Shown here: piece after piece, positions 6,021 to 6,057 of the stretch
Layout of the letters: every line of letters starts with the position of its first letter
Position numbering within the stretch: the stretch's first letter is position 1
Assembly: GCA_025450095.1 (NCBI GenBank)
Contig: JANWID010000336.1
Span: 1 to 6,057 of the forward strand
Reading direction: 5' to 3'
Length of the DNA stretch: 6,057 bases
Origin: Bacteroidia bacterium
Lineage (GTDB): Bacteria > Bacteroidota > Bacteroidia > AKYH767-A > OLB10
Program-made: the position numbers and the translations under genes
The notes under the pieces: generated by a model
The model's input: only the letters and a program-made list of their open reading frames with translations
Database searches by the model: none
What the model was told of the DNA's origin: nothing

Positions 6021-6057
6021 AGGAAATAATTTTTTAAAGTTTACAGTATAAAATTTA

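Overview
The window looks like a piece of a Bacteroidota chromosome. The reasons are: protein sequences of Bacteroidota type (a fused MoaC-MoaB enzyme, a long periplasmic S41 protease with a C-terminal extension, an E. coli FtnA-like ferritin), moderate to low G+C, and no recognisable Shine-Dalgarno sequence in front of any start codon. The phylum assignment is an inference from these features; no rRNA or other marker gene is present. Genes are ordinary housekeeping and accessory functions, and I do not see a phage, CRISPR array, toxin system or insertion sequence with a transposase.

Left half, + strand: the 3' end of a molybdopterin-dependent formate dehydrogenase alpha subunit (its start lies outside the window), a 142-base gap almost filled by a large nested inverted repeat, a MoaC-MoaB fusion for molybdenum cofactor synthesis, a short gap with a GC-rich 16-base palindrome, a DinB-fold putative metal-dependent protein, and a small SugE/Gdx-type SMR exporter. 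The first two genes fit together: formate dehydrogenase needs the cofactor that MoaC and MoaB/MogA help make. The DinB and SMR genes are 33 bases apart and may share a transcript, but no functional link is evident.

Right half, - strand: an AT-rich gene for an unrecognised exported protein, converging on the SMR gene; a strong bidirectional terminator hairpin; a periplasmic S41 C-terminal processing protease with an intact Ser-Lys dyad; and a non-haem ferritin with every ferroxidase ligand of E. coli FtnA in place. The terminator marks the end of the protease transcript and separates it from the exported-protein gene. No non-coding stretch exceeds 300 bases.

The items most worth a second look are the nested inverted repeat at 1064-1190, the palindrome with neighbouring direct repeats at 2138-2182, and the compositionally atypical exported protein at 3126-3674. 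None of these amounts to clear evidence for a new biological system.
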